DNA of 43,918 nt, taken from an uncultured Blautia sp. (GTDB lineage: Bacteria; Bacillota; Clostridia; Lachnospirales; Lachnospiraceae). The notes under the pieces were generated by a model. It was not told the DNA's origin, did not search any database, and saw only the letters and a program-made list of their open reading frames with translations. Each line of letters begins with the position of its first letter. Positions within the stretch are counted from its first letter, which is position 1. The stretch spans positions 1-43,918 of the forward strand of contig CAMBAL010000015.1 in the NCBI GenBank assembly GCA_945864225.1, in the 5' to 3' direction. This document shows positions 26,605-33,279 of the stretch, piece by piece. The position numbers were made by a program, and so were the translations under genes.

Positions 26605-27972
26605 TCAGCCTTCCAGAATATTAAAGTTCATCACTTTCGCTATCTTCTTCAGCATTTTACTGTAATCACCGAAAATCAGAACCTGGTGATGTCCGAATCC
26701 TGCCAGATTATGCATATATTCCCGTGCGTCATCCATCTTAATATAATAATATGGGCTGCAGTAGGTTGCTGCATATTCAGACCGTATGACCTCTCCGGTC
26801 TTAATGCACATGGTGTCACCTGCAGGATTAAATCTGCCGAGTGTCACATAGTCATCTGCATTCTCTGTAAAATCCACCTGGAGCTTGCCGCCGAATCCCT
26901 GACCGGTAAATGCCCACAGCTTATAATCCAGCGGTTTTGTACCGTAACCATTCATACATAATGCAGGAACAGCATGATGAATGCGGAGAAGTTCGTCTGT
27001 CTCATGATTTGGATTTCCCATAAATGCAGGCCTCTTTGCAGCATACTGCATGATCACCATTGCCATAAGTGCGTTCAGATCTTCCTCGCAGCCACTTGGG
27101 ATTCCTTCATCTTTCATGATCGAGTGGCACATACATGGAGTAAATTTGCGATTCTGCGGAATTTCCGTAGTACACAATTCATGACATGCTGTTGAAAAAG
27201 CGTTGCAGTCATAAATATCCATCATTTTCTTTGCTGCCAGATAATATTTGATATCATTGATAAACCAGTCAGTATTTACCTGTGTATCAGAAGATCCTGC
27301 TATAAGCCTGTCCGCAATTGGTTTGGCTTCTTCATCGGTAATCTCATCCATATATTTAAAAATAGAGGTAAAAGGCAGTTTCACAACTTCCATACCATAG
27401 CGCTGTCTCAGGATTTCAGGATCCCGGATCAGGCTCTGAATACCGAAGGTAGGCTGGGATCCTGCAGTAAGAACAAGTGCTCTTGTATTTTGCACCGCTT
27501 TACGAACCCATAAAATATGCATGATCTCATTTACGTCCTGAAGATCCATACATACATAAGCTTCTACTCCAATAGAACGGCAATATGCTGCAAAATCAAT
27601 ACCCTCGTTTCCATTCTGCCAGATAACCACCGGTTTTCTGCAACGTTCCAGTTTCGGGATTCTCCATCCCATACAGAGGAAACAGTCAATTTCATCCAGA
27701 TTCTCTCCGATTTTATCAAACAATTCCTTATCCACAGTAAAACTTTCATTATACCGTACATCAAGCGGTTCTTTAAACTCTACCTCGCTGATCACATCAT
27801 TCAAGCCTTCCACAGAGGCTTTAAATGCCTGATCAGCTGCTTTTGTTTCCGCTTCCACTGTCATGTCTTCATAACGGCCTGCCCTGCACGGACCTTCCCA
27901 GAAATGTGTGTGGGTCAGACATCCCACAAGCGGTCTTACAACAAGTTTCATTTCCATAGCTTTCTGTTTCAT
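26605..27972 (-). CDS. L-fucose/L-arabinose isomerase-like protein
   Basis: I start the protein at ATG 27972 (455 residues; MKQKAMEMKLVV) because AAGGAA lies ahead of it; an upstream ATG at 28080 would add a basic, unlikely 36-residue leader. The N-terminal half has a Rossmann-like layout and the C-terminal half carries the isomerase motifs: GIPSGCEEDLNALMAMVIMQ near residue 315 and FMGNPNHETDELLRIHHAVP near 342, the regions holding metal-binding acids in fucose/arabinose isomerases. It is shorter than FucI (about 590). The exact sugar is unknown. It heads a unit with the class V aminotransferase 21 bases downstream, an unusual pairing. Confidence 0.8.
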   Translation of the reverse strand: MKQKAMEMKLVVRPLVGCLTHTHFWEGPCRAGRYEDMTVEAETKAADQAFKASVEGLNDVISEVEFKEPLDVRYNESFTVDKELFDKIGENLDEIDCFLCMGWRIPKLERCRKPVVIWQNGNEGIDFAAYCRSIGVEAYVCMDLQDVNEIMHILWVRKAVQNTRALVLTAGSQPTFGIQSLIRDPEILRQRYGMEVVKLPFTSIFKYMDEITDEEAKPIADRLIAGSSDTQVNTDWFINDIKYYLAAKKMMDIYDCNAFSTACHELCTTEIPQNRKFTPCMCHSIMKDEGIPSGCEEDLNALMAMVIMQYAAKRPAFMGNPNHETDELLRIHHAVPALCMNGYGTKPLDYKLWAFTGQGFGGKLQVDFTENADDYVTLGRFNPAGDTMCIKTGEVIRSEYAATYCSPYYYIKMDDAREYMHNLAGFGHHQVLIFGDYSKMLKKIAKVMNFNILEG

Positions 27973-28187
27973 GATATTTGATTCCTTTCTTGAAAGATAA
28001 TCAGGCAGACTCCGCAATCCACTTGTTTTTGTATTATGCTTACGTTTTTTTACGTATTTTTTCCGCGTGTTTATTTCCATTTATATTATAAAAAATATAA
28101 TCTGTTTTTTCTTCCTGATTTTTATAAAGAAAGTATACTATTTTATCATTTTTACAGCCTGCCATATCCACCTGGCAGAGCTCTTGC

Positions 28188-28406
28188 TCATATGCTTATA
28201 TCTATTTCTTCCAATTGTTTCAGTAAATCCTTATAATCACTCTGTATGGCATGTGCATGGGATGATGTTTTTTTCCGGAGTTTCACTGCTGCTGTGGATT
28301 TTGCAATCAGCTGTATGGTTCCTGCTCCTGCCTTCTTTATGCAAAAATCCCCGACAACATTTCCATATCTGTCGGGGTTTCTGCCGGTATCTGACAGTAG
28401 CTGAAT
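28188..28406 (-). pseudogene. Remnant reading frame of an unrecognised gene
   Basis: An open frame of 72 codons without a start codon contains SDTGRNPDRYGNVVGDFCIK, then KAGAGTIQLIAKSTAAVKLR, and ends SDYKDLLKQLEEIDISI before TGA at 28188. The composition looks like the tail of a real protein but I cannot name the family. A terminator-like hairpin (28343-28377) lies within it. It sits downstream of a cobalamin riboswitch and may be what is left of the gene that element controlled. Confidence 0.3.
28343..28377 (-). terminator. Terminator downstream of the orphan riboswitch
   Basis: On the minus strand CCCCGACA (28370-28377) pairs with TGTCGGGG (28349-28356), followed by ATTTTT. It separates the riboswitch region from the isomerase-like operon. 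Confidence 0.6.
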
Positions 28407-28467
28407 TCAATACCGGCAGAACTGTGGAGGTCTATATTGTGTATTTTTCTTGCTAAGAGCCCATCCA

Positions 28468-28614
28468 TTATTTTTTACATAAATCAGGGTTGTTTTTTAC
28501 AAAAAAACAGTGGCTGCTACCCATTGCAGACACTTCTATCGGATCATTCTTCCCTTCTGTTACTGTTTCTGTCGTATGACCCGGCTGGATGTTTGCGCTG
28601 TATCTGGAGCACAT
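28468..28614 (-). other. Leader region: possible expression platform or 48-residue ORF
   Basis: Directly after the second cobalamin aptamer a 48-codon frame runs from ATG 28614 to TAA 28468 (MCSRYSANIQPGH at the start, SSHCFFVKNNPDLCKK at the end) without a ribosome-binding site. The same stretch can form a hairpin (about 28508-28526) followed by seven T (28501-28507), which would serve as the riboswitch terminator. I favour the terminator reading. Confidence 0.35.
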
Positions 28615-28621
28615 CTCATGT

Positions 28622-28812
28622 ACCAGGCAGGTTTCCTGACTTACAGATCAATGCTCACTTCACCTTCTCACATCTTTATGGGTCATGCAATGGTTATCGA
28701 AGCTCGCTCCCTGTATACAGTGACCAGTTCGCTCAGGATTCTCACCTGATTCCCTCTTCAGAGTCCCTGAAAAGGACTCTGCACCTGATACTGCAATATT
28801 CAATTACACATC
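28622..28812 (-). promoter_or_regulatory. Second cobalamin riboswitch, no intact target gene
   Basis: The minus strand shows GGGAATCAGGTGAGAATCC near 28735-28757, GCGAACTGGTCACTGT, GGGAGCGAGC, and the B12 box AAGTCAGGAAACCTGCC near 28629-28646. This is the same element order as the riboswitch before btuF. Its promoter is at 28816-28844. The next intact gene on that strand (isomerase-like, start 27972) is 650 bases away, past gene debris and one or two terminator-like hairpins, and has no known link to cobalamin. Confidence 0.9.
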
Positions 28813-28815
28813 ATT

Positions 28816-28844
28816 AGAATATCAAATTGTTATTCTTTTGTCAA
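28816..28844 (-). promoter_or_regulatory. Promoter of the second cobalamin riboswitch
   Basis: On the minus strand TTGACA (28839-28844) and TATTCT (28816-28821) are exactly 17 bases apart, just upstream of the aptamer. Confidence 0.75.
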
Positions 28845-29013
28845 TCTTAGTTTCTGTATATCTTTCAAATGACTATACAGGATTTGGGTTAAATCTTTCA
28901 ATTAAAAAACTGAATTACAGGATACAACTATGCCCGATAAAGCCAAAATGAGCGATTTTCTGTATATTTTCCTGAATATCTATTCCTACAAGTTCCGATT
29001 TTCACTCTCCTTG

Positions 29014-29202
29014 TCAAACTACAAATATTTCAATATAGCTTATTGTTTTCTTTGGGTCAACATCTGTCACACCATAGAAGAACCCTTTATACCAAAGTAT
29101 AAAGCTATTGCCGTTATTTACTATGCAGCAGAACGGCAATTGGTATGAACCACCTTTGGTATAAACAGCCTTCGACGCATAGGATATTCCATAATAGTCC
29201 AA
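29014..29202 (-). pseudogene. C-terminal fragment of an unrecognised protein
   Basis: The 62-codon frame ends in GNSFILWYKGFFYGVTDVDP, then KKTISYIEIFVV and a stop, and has a protein-like composition (aromatic, beta-rich). I do not recognise it and it lacks a ribosome-binding site. Its 5' edge near 29202 coincides with the 5' edge of the truncated ATPase fragment on the plus strand. Confidence 0.35.
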
Positions 29203-29498
29203 TGCTTGGAGTAATACCGATTGCGGAAAGAGACCAGGATGGTAAGGTAATCCGTAAACAACTGGAAGTGGATTTTGTATGCAATCTTGGTTCTTCCAGA
29301 TACTACATTCAGTCTGCTTACTCGCTGCCTGATGAAGCGAAACGTACTCAGGAAATCAGACCATTCAGAAAGATTGATGATTCTTTCAAGAAGATCGTTA
29401 TTACAAAAGATATTGTGCATCCTTATTATGACGACTATGGTATCCTGACCGTGAACATTTATGATTTCCTTCTGGATCCGCAGATTCTGGAAAAATAA
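29203..29498 (+). pseudogene. C-terminal fragment of a DUF4143-type ATPase
   Basis: The frame encodes GVIPIAERDQDGKVIRKQLE, VDFVCNLGSSRYYIQSAYSL and a tail ending YGILTVNIYDFLLDPQILEK. This is the nuclease-like C-terminal region of the AAA ATPases with a DUF4143 domain common in Lachnospiraceae. The ATPase core and most of DUF4143 are absent. An open frame continues upstream to an ATG at 29145, but that part does not resemble the family. It is a non-functional remnant. Confidence 0.75.
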
Positions 29499-29624
29499 AT
29501 ATTATCTATTGTGGCAGTAATGTCCTGACAGTTCTGATATTTCATCACCTCATCTCCCATAGGAAAAGCACGAACGCCCTGTCCCGGGCATAGAATAAAT
29601 AGAAATCCCCTTTGAGGTGAAGAT

Positions 29625-30254
29625 TTGAAGGCTTTTTTGAAACCTTTGACATCTGCTGAAGAAAAGTATTATCTTCAACGTTACCAGGGGGGCGATTTAG
29701 AAGCAAGGCAAATCCTTATTGAACATAATCTTCGTCTTGTAGCCCATGTTGTCAAAAAATATCAGGGTACGGACGAGGATCTGGACGATTTGATTTCCAT
29801 CGGCACGATAGGTCTGATCAAAGCCGTTTCCACCTTTGATTCTGACAAAGCCACCAGGCTCTCTACCTATGCGGCACGATGTATTGATAATGAGCTTCTG
29901 ATGATGCTTCGTTCCAAAAAGAAACATGCCAGAGAAGTATCCCTCTCTGAACCCATAGGCACCGACAAAGAAGGCAATGAAATCAGCCTTCTGGATATTC
30001 TCGAAAGTCCCCCTGTGGACATCGTAGAGGAATACTCCACCCGGAAAGATATCCTACTTCTGATGGATTCTCTGGAATCCTCTCTTACGCCAAAAGAGTA
30101 TCAGGTAATCTGTTTCCGGTACGGACTTTTTGGAAATGAAGAACAGACACAGCGGGAAATTGCCAAAGAACTGCACATCAGCCGCTCCTATGTATCCCGT
30201 ATTGAAAAAAATGCACTGCAGAAACTGCGTGCATTGTTTGAAGAATCCACATGA
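29625..30254 (+). CDS. sigK: Sporulation sigma factor SigK
   Basis: The 209-residue sigma-70 family protein has region 2 (ARQILIEHNLRLVAHVVKKY and DDLISIGTIGLIKAV) and region 4 with the helix-turn-helix TQREIAKELHISRSYVSRIE. The opening KPLTSAEEKYYLQRYQ GDLEA block is typical of SigK, which directs late mother-cell transcription in spore formers. The start is a TTG at 29625, set by GAGGTGA a few bases upstream. There is no long membrane-tethering pro-sequence as in Bacillus subtilis, and no skin-type element interrupts the gene. A CATAGAAT sequence about 30 bases upstream resembles a SigE -10 box. The gene is monocistronic with a strong terminator. Confidence 0.92.
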   Translation: MKAFLKPLTSAEEKYYLQRYQGGDLEARQILIEHNLRLVAHVVKKYQGTDEDLDDLISIGTIGLIKAVSTFDSDKATRLSTYAARCIDNELLMMLRSKKKHAREVSLSEPIGTDKEGNEISLLDILESPPVDIVEEYSTRKDILLLMDSLESSLTPKEYQVICFRYGLFGNEEQTQREIAKELHISRSYVSRIEKNALQKLRALFEEST

Positions 30255-30325
30255 CCGATTAAGTAACAAATACGTATAAAATGTCAGGAGAAAACAGTAT
30301 TTTACCCTGACTTTTTATATTACAG

Positions 30326-30396
30326 AAAAATGCTTCCTTCCTGACAGACAATTTCGTCATCTCATCTGTCTGATTCGGAAGGAAGCATTTTTTATT
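30326..30396. terminator. Strong bidirectional terminator between sigK and the U32 gene
   Basis: AAAAATGCTTCCTTCC near 30326 pairs with GGAAGGAAGCATTTTTT near 30377, with an inner GACAGAC/GTCTG stem. A and T runs on both sides fit convergent genes. Confidence 0.85.
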
Positions 30397-30400
30397 CATC

Positions 30401-30485
30401 ATCTTTATCGATCTTCTTTATTAATCTTCTTTTTTATCAATCTTTTTTATTATTGATCTTCTTTATTATTAATCTTCTTTATCCG
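30401..30485. repeat. Degenerate AT-rich tandem repeat at a gene end
   Basis: About six imperfect units of ATCTTCTTTATTATTA (10-16 bases) run from 30401 to 30485. The TAA stop of the U32 gene (30469-30471) lies within the array, as do its last four codons. Confidence 0.75.
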
Positions 30486-31710
30486 TTTTCTCCGCTCTTC
30501 TAAGCAGATCATAAACTTCAATTTCCTCTCCCAGATTCACGAACAATTTCTGCTGCGGGTGCGGTGCACTTTCCACAGAATTTCCCTCTTCATCATAAAT
30601 GGCCCGCACAACAACACTTAAATTGCGTCCGTCCGGCTTCATAATCTCAATGGTCTCTCCCACAGTAAATTTATTTCTCTGAGTGATCTGTACATATCCC
30701 CGCTCATCCAGCGCTTCTGCATAACCCAGATATGTGTACTCTTTTACATAGGTGTTATTATCGTATATCTGCGTATTCTGATCCGGCTTGCCATAGAAAA
30801 ATCCGGTCGTAAACTGACGGTACGTACAGTTGGAGATCTGTTCCCTGTACCAGTCCATATTGGCTCTGTATTTCTCCGGGCTTTCCATATAGTCGTCAAT
30901 TGCTTTGCGATAAGTCCTCGCCACAGTTGCCACATAAAGAGCAGTCTTCATCCTGCCTTCGATCTTCAAGCTGTCAATCCCGCTTTCCAGAAGATCATCC
31001 ATATGCTCGATCATGCAGAGATCCTTGGAATTAAAGATATAAGTTCCTCTCTCATTTTCAAAAACCGGCATATATTCTCCCGGTCTTGTCTCTTCCACAA
31101 TGGAGTATTTCCACCGGCAGGGATGTGTGCAGGCTCCCTGATTGGCATCTCTTCCCACCAGATAATTGCTCAGAAGACATCTTCCGGAATAAGAAATGCA
31201 CATAGCCCCATGCACAAATGTCTCAATCTCCATATCATCCGGAATATGGGCACGGATCTCCCGGATTTCCTGCAGAGAAAGCTCTCTTGCAGTCACCACT
31301 CTCTTCGCTCCCAGCTGATACCAGAAACGATACGTTTCATAATTGGTATTATTGGCCTGGGTACTGATATGGCGCTCAATTTCCGGACAGATTTCTCCGG
31401 CATAAGTAAAAATTCCCGGATCTGCGATAATGAGCCCGTCCGGCTTCAGTTCCTTCAGCTCTTTCAGATATTCCCTGACACCTGCGAGATCATAGTTATG
31501 TGCCAGAATATTCACAGTCACATAAACCTTCACTCCATGCTCATGGGCAAATGCAATTCCCTCTGCCATATCCTCATGGGAAAAATTCTTTGCCTTTGCA
31601 CGGAGTCCAAAAGCTTCCCCGCCGATATATACAGCATCTGCCCCAAAGATCACAGCAATCTTTAAAACCTCCAGACTGCTGGCCGGTACTAACAATTCTG
31701 GTTTTCTCAT
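30469..31710 (-). CDS. trhP: U32-family protein, probable tRNA U34 hydroxylase
   Basis: This 413-residue cytoplasmic protein matches the peptidase U32 family: PELLVPASSLEVLKIAVIFG at the start, a barrel, and the conserved iron-sulfur region FVHGAMCISYSGRCLLSNYL with ACTHPCRW near residues 160-200. U32 proteins YrrN/YrrO (TrhP) of Bacillus hydroxylate uridine-34 of tRNA using prephenate; the true peptidase activity is doubtful. It starts with an ATG overlapping the trmR stop by four bases (GGAGGGACT ahead), and TrmR methylates the product of this step, so the pair forms the 5-methoxyuridine pathway. The C-terminal small domain (KFTVGETIEIMKPDG) is present. Confidence 0.88.
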   Translation of the reverse strand: MRKPELLVPASSLEVLKIAVIFGADAVYIGGEAFGLRAKAKNFSHEDMAEGIAFAHEHGVKVYVTVNILAHNYDLAGVREYLKELKELKPDGLIIADPGIFTYAGEICPEIERHISTQANNTNYETYRFWYQLGAKRVVTARELSLQEIREIRAHIPDDMEIETFVHGAMCISYSGRCLLSNYLVGRDANQGACTHPCRWKYSIVEETRPGEYMPVFENERGTYIFNSKDLCMIEHMDDLLESGIDSLKIEGRMKTALYVATVARTYRKAIDDYMESPEKYRANMDWYREQISNCTYRQFTTGFFYGKPDQNTQIYDNNTYVKEYTYLGYAEALDERGYVQITQRNKFTVGETIEIMKPDGRNLSVVVRAIYDEEGNSVESAPHPQQKLFVNLGEEIEVYDLLRRAEKTDKED

Positions 31711-32369
31711 AGTCCCTCCTGTTTCTGCTCTGTCCTCACACTCACCGCTGCCCCGTCTCCCAGAGGAAGAATGGTCGTAAGAAGCTCCGGACAGTGCTTC
31801 AGTTCATAAAGATATTCCCGCATTCTTTTGTATATGGTACGGTTGCGTCTCTCCACCAGATAGTGAGATTCAATAAGATCTCCCTCCTGCAGTACATTAT
31901 CGGAAAGAAGAATACTGCCCGGATGCATCAGCCGCATCACATCAGGCAGCCAGTGAATATACTGGCCTTTGGCCGCATCCATAAAAATCAGGTCAAAGGT
32001 GCCGTCCAGTTTTTTCAGATATTCTCCGGCATCCCCTTCCAGAAGCGTGATCTGGTCTTCTCTTCCGGCTTTTCGGAAGTTCTCTTTTGCTATCGGAATG
32101 CGTTTTTCGTAATTTTCAATTGTCGTGATCTGAAGATCCGGAGAACCATATTCGCACATAAGAAGTGTGGAGAAGCCAACGGCTGTCCCCACCTCCAGAA
32201 CACGCTTCGGCCTGTGCATTGCCAGAAGCACCTTTATGAAACTCTGCATCTCTCTGCGGATAATCGGAACACGGGATTCCAGCGCACACTGCTCCAGTTC
32301 CTCCAGAAACGGGGTATTTCCCATATCCAGTGAATTGATATAGGTACGCATCCTCTCTTCCACTATCAC
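31707..32369 (-). CDS. trmR: SAM-dependent O-methyltransferase, TrmR-like
   Basis: The 220-residue class I methyltransferase has the SAM-binding motif LEVGTAVGFSTLLM near residue 58, an acidic loop TIENYEKR, and FDLIFMDAAKGQYIHWLP near 125, close to Bacillus TrmR (YrrM), which methylates 5-hydroxyuridine-34 in tRNA. The start is GTG at 32369, overlapping the previous stop (GTGA). An internal ATG (residue 7) is less well placed. Its position between an MltG-like gene and a U32 gene reproduces the Bacillus yrrL-yrrM-yrrN order. Confidence 0.9.
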   Translation of the reverse strand: MIVEERMRTYINSLDMGNTPFLEELEQCALESRVPIIRREMQSFIKVLLAMHRPKRVLEVGTAVGFSTLLMCEYGSPDLQITTIENYEKRIPIAKENFRKAGREDQITLLEGDAGEYLKKLDGTFDLIFMDAAKGQYIHWLPDVMRLMHPGSILLSDNVLQEGDLIESHYLVERRNRTIYKRMREYLYELKHCPELLTTILPLGDGAAVSVRTEQKQEGL

Positions 32370-32767
32370 GAGTTATTTCCCTCCTGCTCCGTATCTCCTG
32401 CCAGGATCGACATGATTCTGTCAGGGGTATATGCTGTACTCAACAGATATGTACCGGGCCGTAACTGACCGTTGTAGTTGGATAATTTCTCCTGTACCCA
32501 GAATACCAGTGCATCTCTGATCAGTCCTTTACGTTCCAGAGTCTTCCCGATATCGTATACCGAAGTATCTTCTTTGATCACAACGGTTACTTCCTGACCT
32601 TCTCCAGGACTCATAGCCTGCTGATTAAAGATGTTATATCCAAACTGATAGGTGGATTTTCCGATCCAGAAAATCAGAAATACGACACAGACATACAGTA
32701 CAATTCTGAAAATCCCCCCTGCTACAGCTACACCGGCTGCTCCTACCCGTTCTTTCGTGTTACCCAT
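32366..32767 (-). CDS. Short MltG/YceG-like membrane protein without catalytic domain
   Basis: This 133-residue protein has one N-terminal membrane helix (FRIVLYVCVVFLIFWIG, about residues 20-40) and an extracytoplasmic LysM-like subdomain: VIKEDTSVYDIGKTLERKGL, then RPGTYLLSTAYTPDRIMSIL. These are the N-terminal modules of MltG, the endolytic transglycosylase that releases nascent peptidoglycan, but the large catalytic domain with its glutamate is missing. The natural stop overlaps the trmR start, so it is not a recent truncation at the 3' end. It may bind glycan or act as a partner. Ribosome-binding site AGGGAGGAAG. Confidence 0.8.
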   Translation of the reverse strand: MGNTKERVGAAGVAVAGGIFRIVLYVCVVFLIFWIGKSTYQFGYNIFNQQAMSPGEGQEVTVVIKEDTSVYDIGKTLERKGLIRDALVFWVQEKLSNYNGQLRPGTYLLSTAYTPDRIMSILAGDTEQEGNNS

Positions 32768-32819
32768 AACTTCCTCCCTTTCGGTGTTCTGTCAGTGCAG
32801 ACGGATCCGCAGACAGGCT

Positions 32820-32844
32820 AGTACATCGTTTTCGAAATAACTAC
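32820..32844 (+). repeat. 25-bp recurrent motif, copy B
   Basis: Reads AGTACATCGTTTTCGAAATA then ACTAC on the plus strand, in the 169-base spacer between the YlbF-family gene and the MltG-like gene. Similarity to copy A continues for about 15 bases on its right side. Confidence 0.8.
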
Positions 32845-32936
32845 ACCAAATAACTTGCCTATTTCTCCGATTGCACATGATAAAAAGCCTCAGCGTAGGC
32901 AAATTCTCCTGCGATGCGGACACCGATCTGTCGTCT

Positions 32937-33275
32937 TTACAGATTTGGCATGTGCACGTCAATTCCTTCCACCAGTTCTCTGCAGATATTCTGCATCATT
33001 TTGCACAGAGCCAGTTCCGCATCCAGAAATGCGTTGACCTCCGGATTACTCCGAAGCTCCGCAGATTCTCTGCAAAGCTGTTCCGCAACATGGAAGAGAT
33101 TCTCACTTCCTGCCTCATTCTGAAGCTGAAAATTATCTGCACGGAACTGATCCACTCTTTCCAGAAGTTCCGGATTTTTACTCAGAATCTCTTCCTGTTT
33201 TTTGTATTCTCTGTACACATCCGTCTTCCTGATCTGTGAAAGAAGTGCTTTGATATTTTTATCCAGTGCTTCCAT
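32937..33275 (-). CDS. YlbF-family regulator
   Basis: The 112-residue, all-helical protein fits the YlbF/YmcA (Com_YlbF) family: LLSQIRKTDVYREYKKQEE near residue 12, then KNPELLERVDQFRADNFQLQ. In Bacillus, YlbF and YmcA work with YaaT and RNase Y to control mRNA turnover. Here it lies four bases after the RNase J gene, which fits a role in RNA processing or decay. A C-terminal cysteine pair (LCKMMQNIC) is present; cysteines in the Bacillus complex bind Fe-S clusters, but whether these do is unknown. Confidence 0.85.
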   Translation of the reverse strand: MEALDKNIKALLSQIRKTDVYREYKKQEEILSKNPELLERVDQFRADNFQLQNEAGSENLFHVAEQLCRESAELRSNPEVNAFLDAELALCKMMQNICRELVEGIDVHMPNL

Positions 33276-33279
33276 GCAG

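Noticed and set aside
28067-28456. Plus-strand hydrophobic frame of 129 codons
   Set aside because: No ribosome-binding site, AT-driven composition, and it opposes a riboswitch leader and terminator on the other strand.
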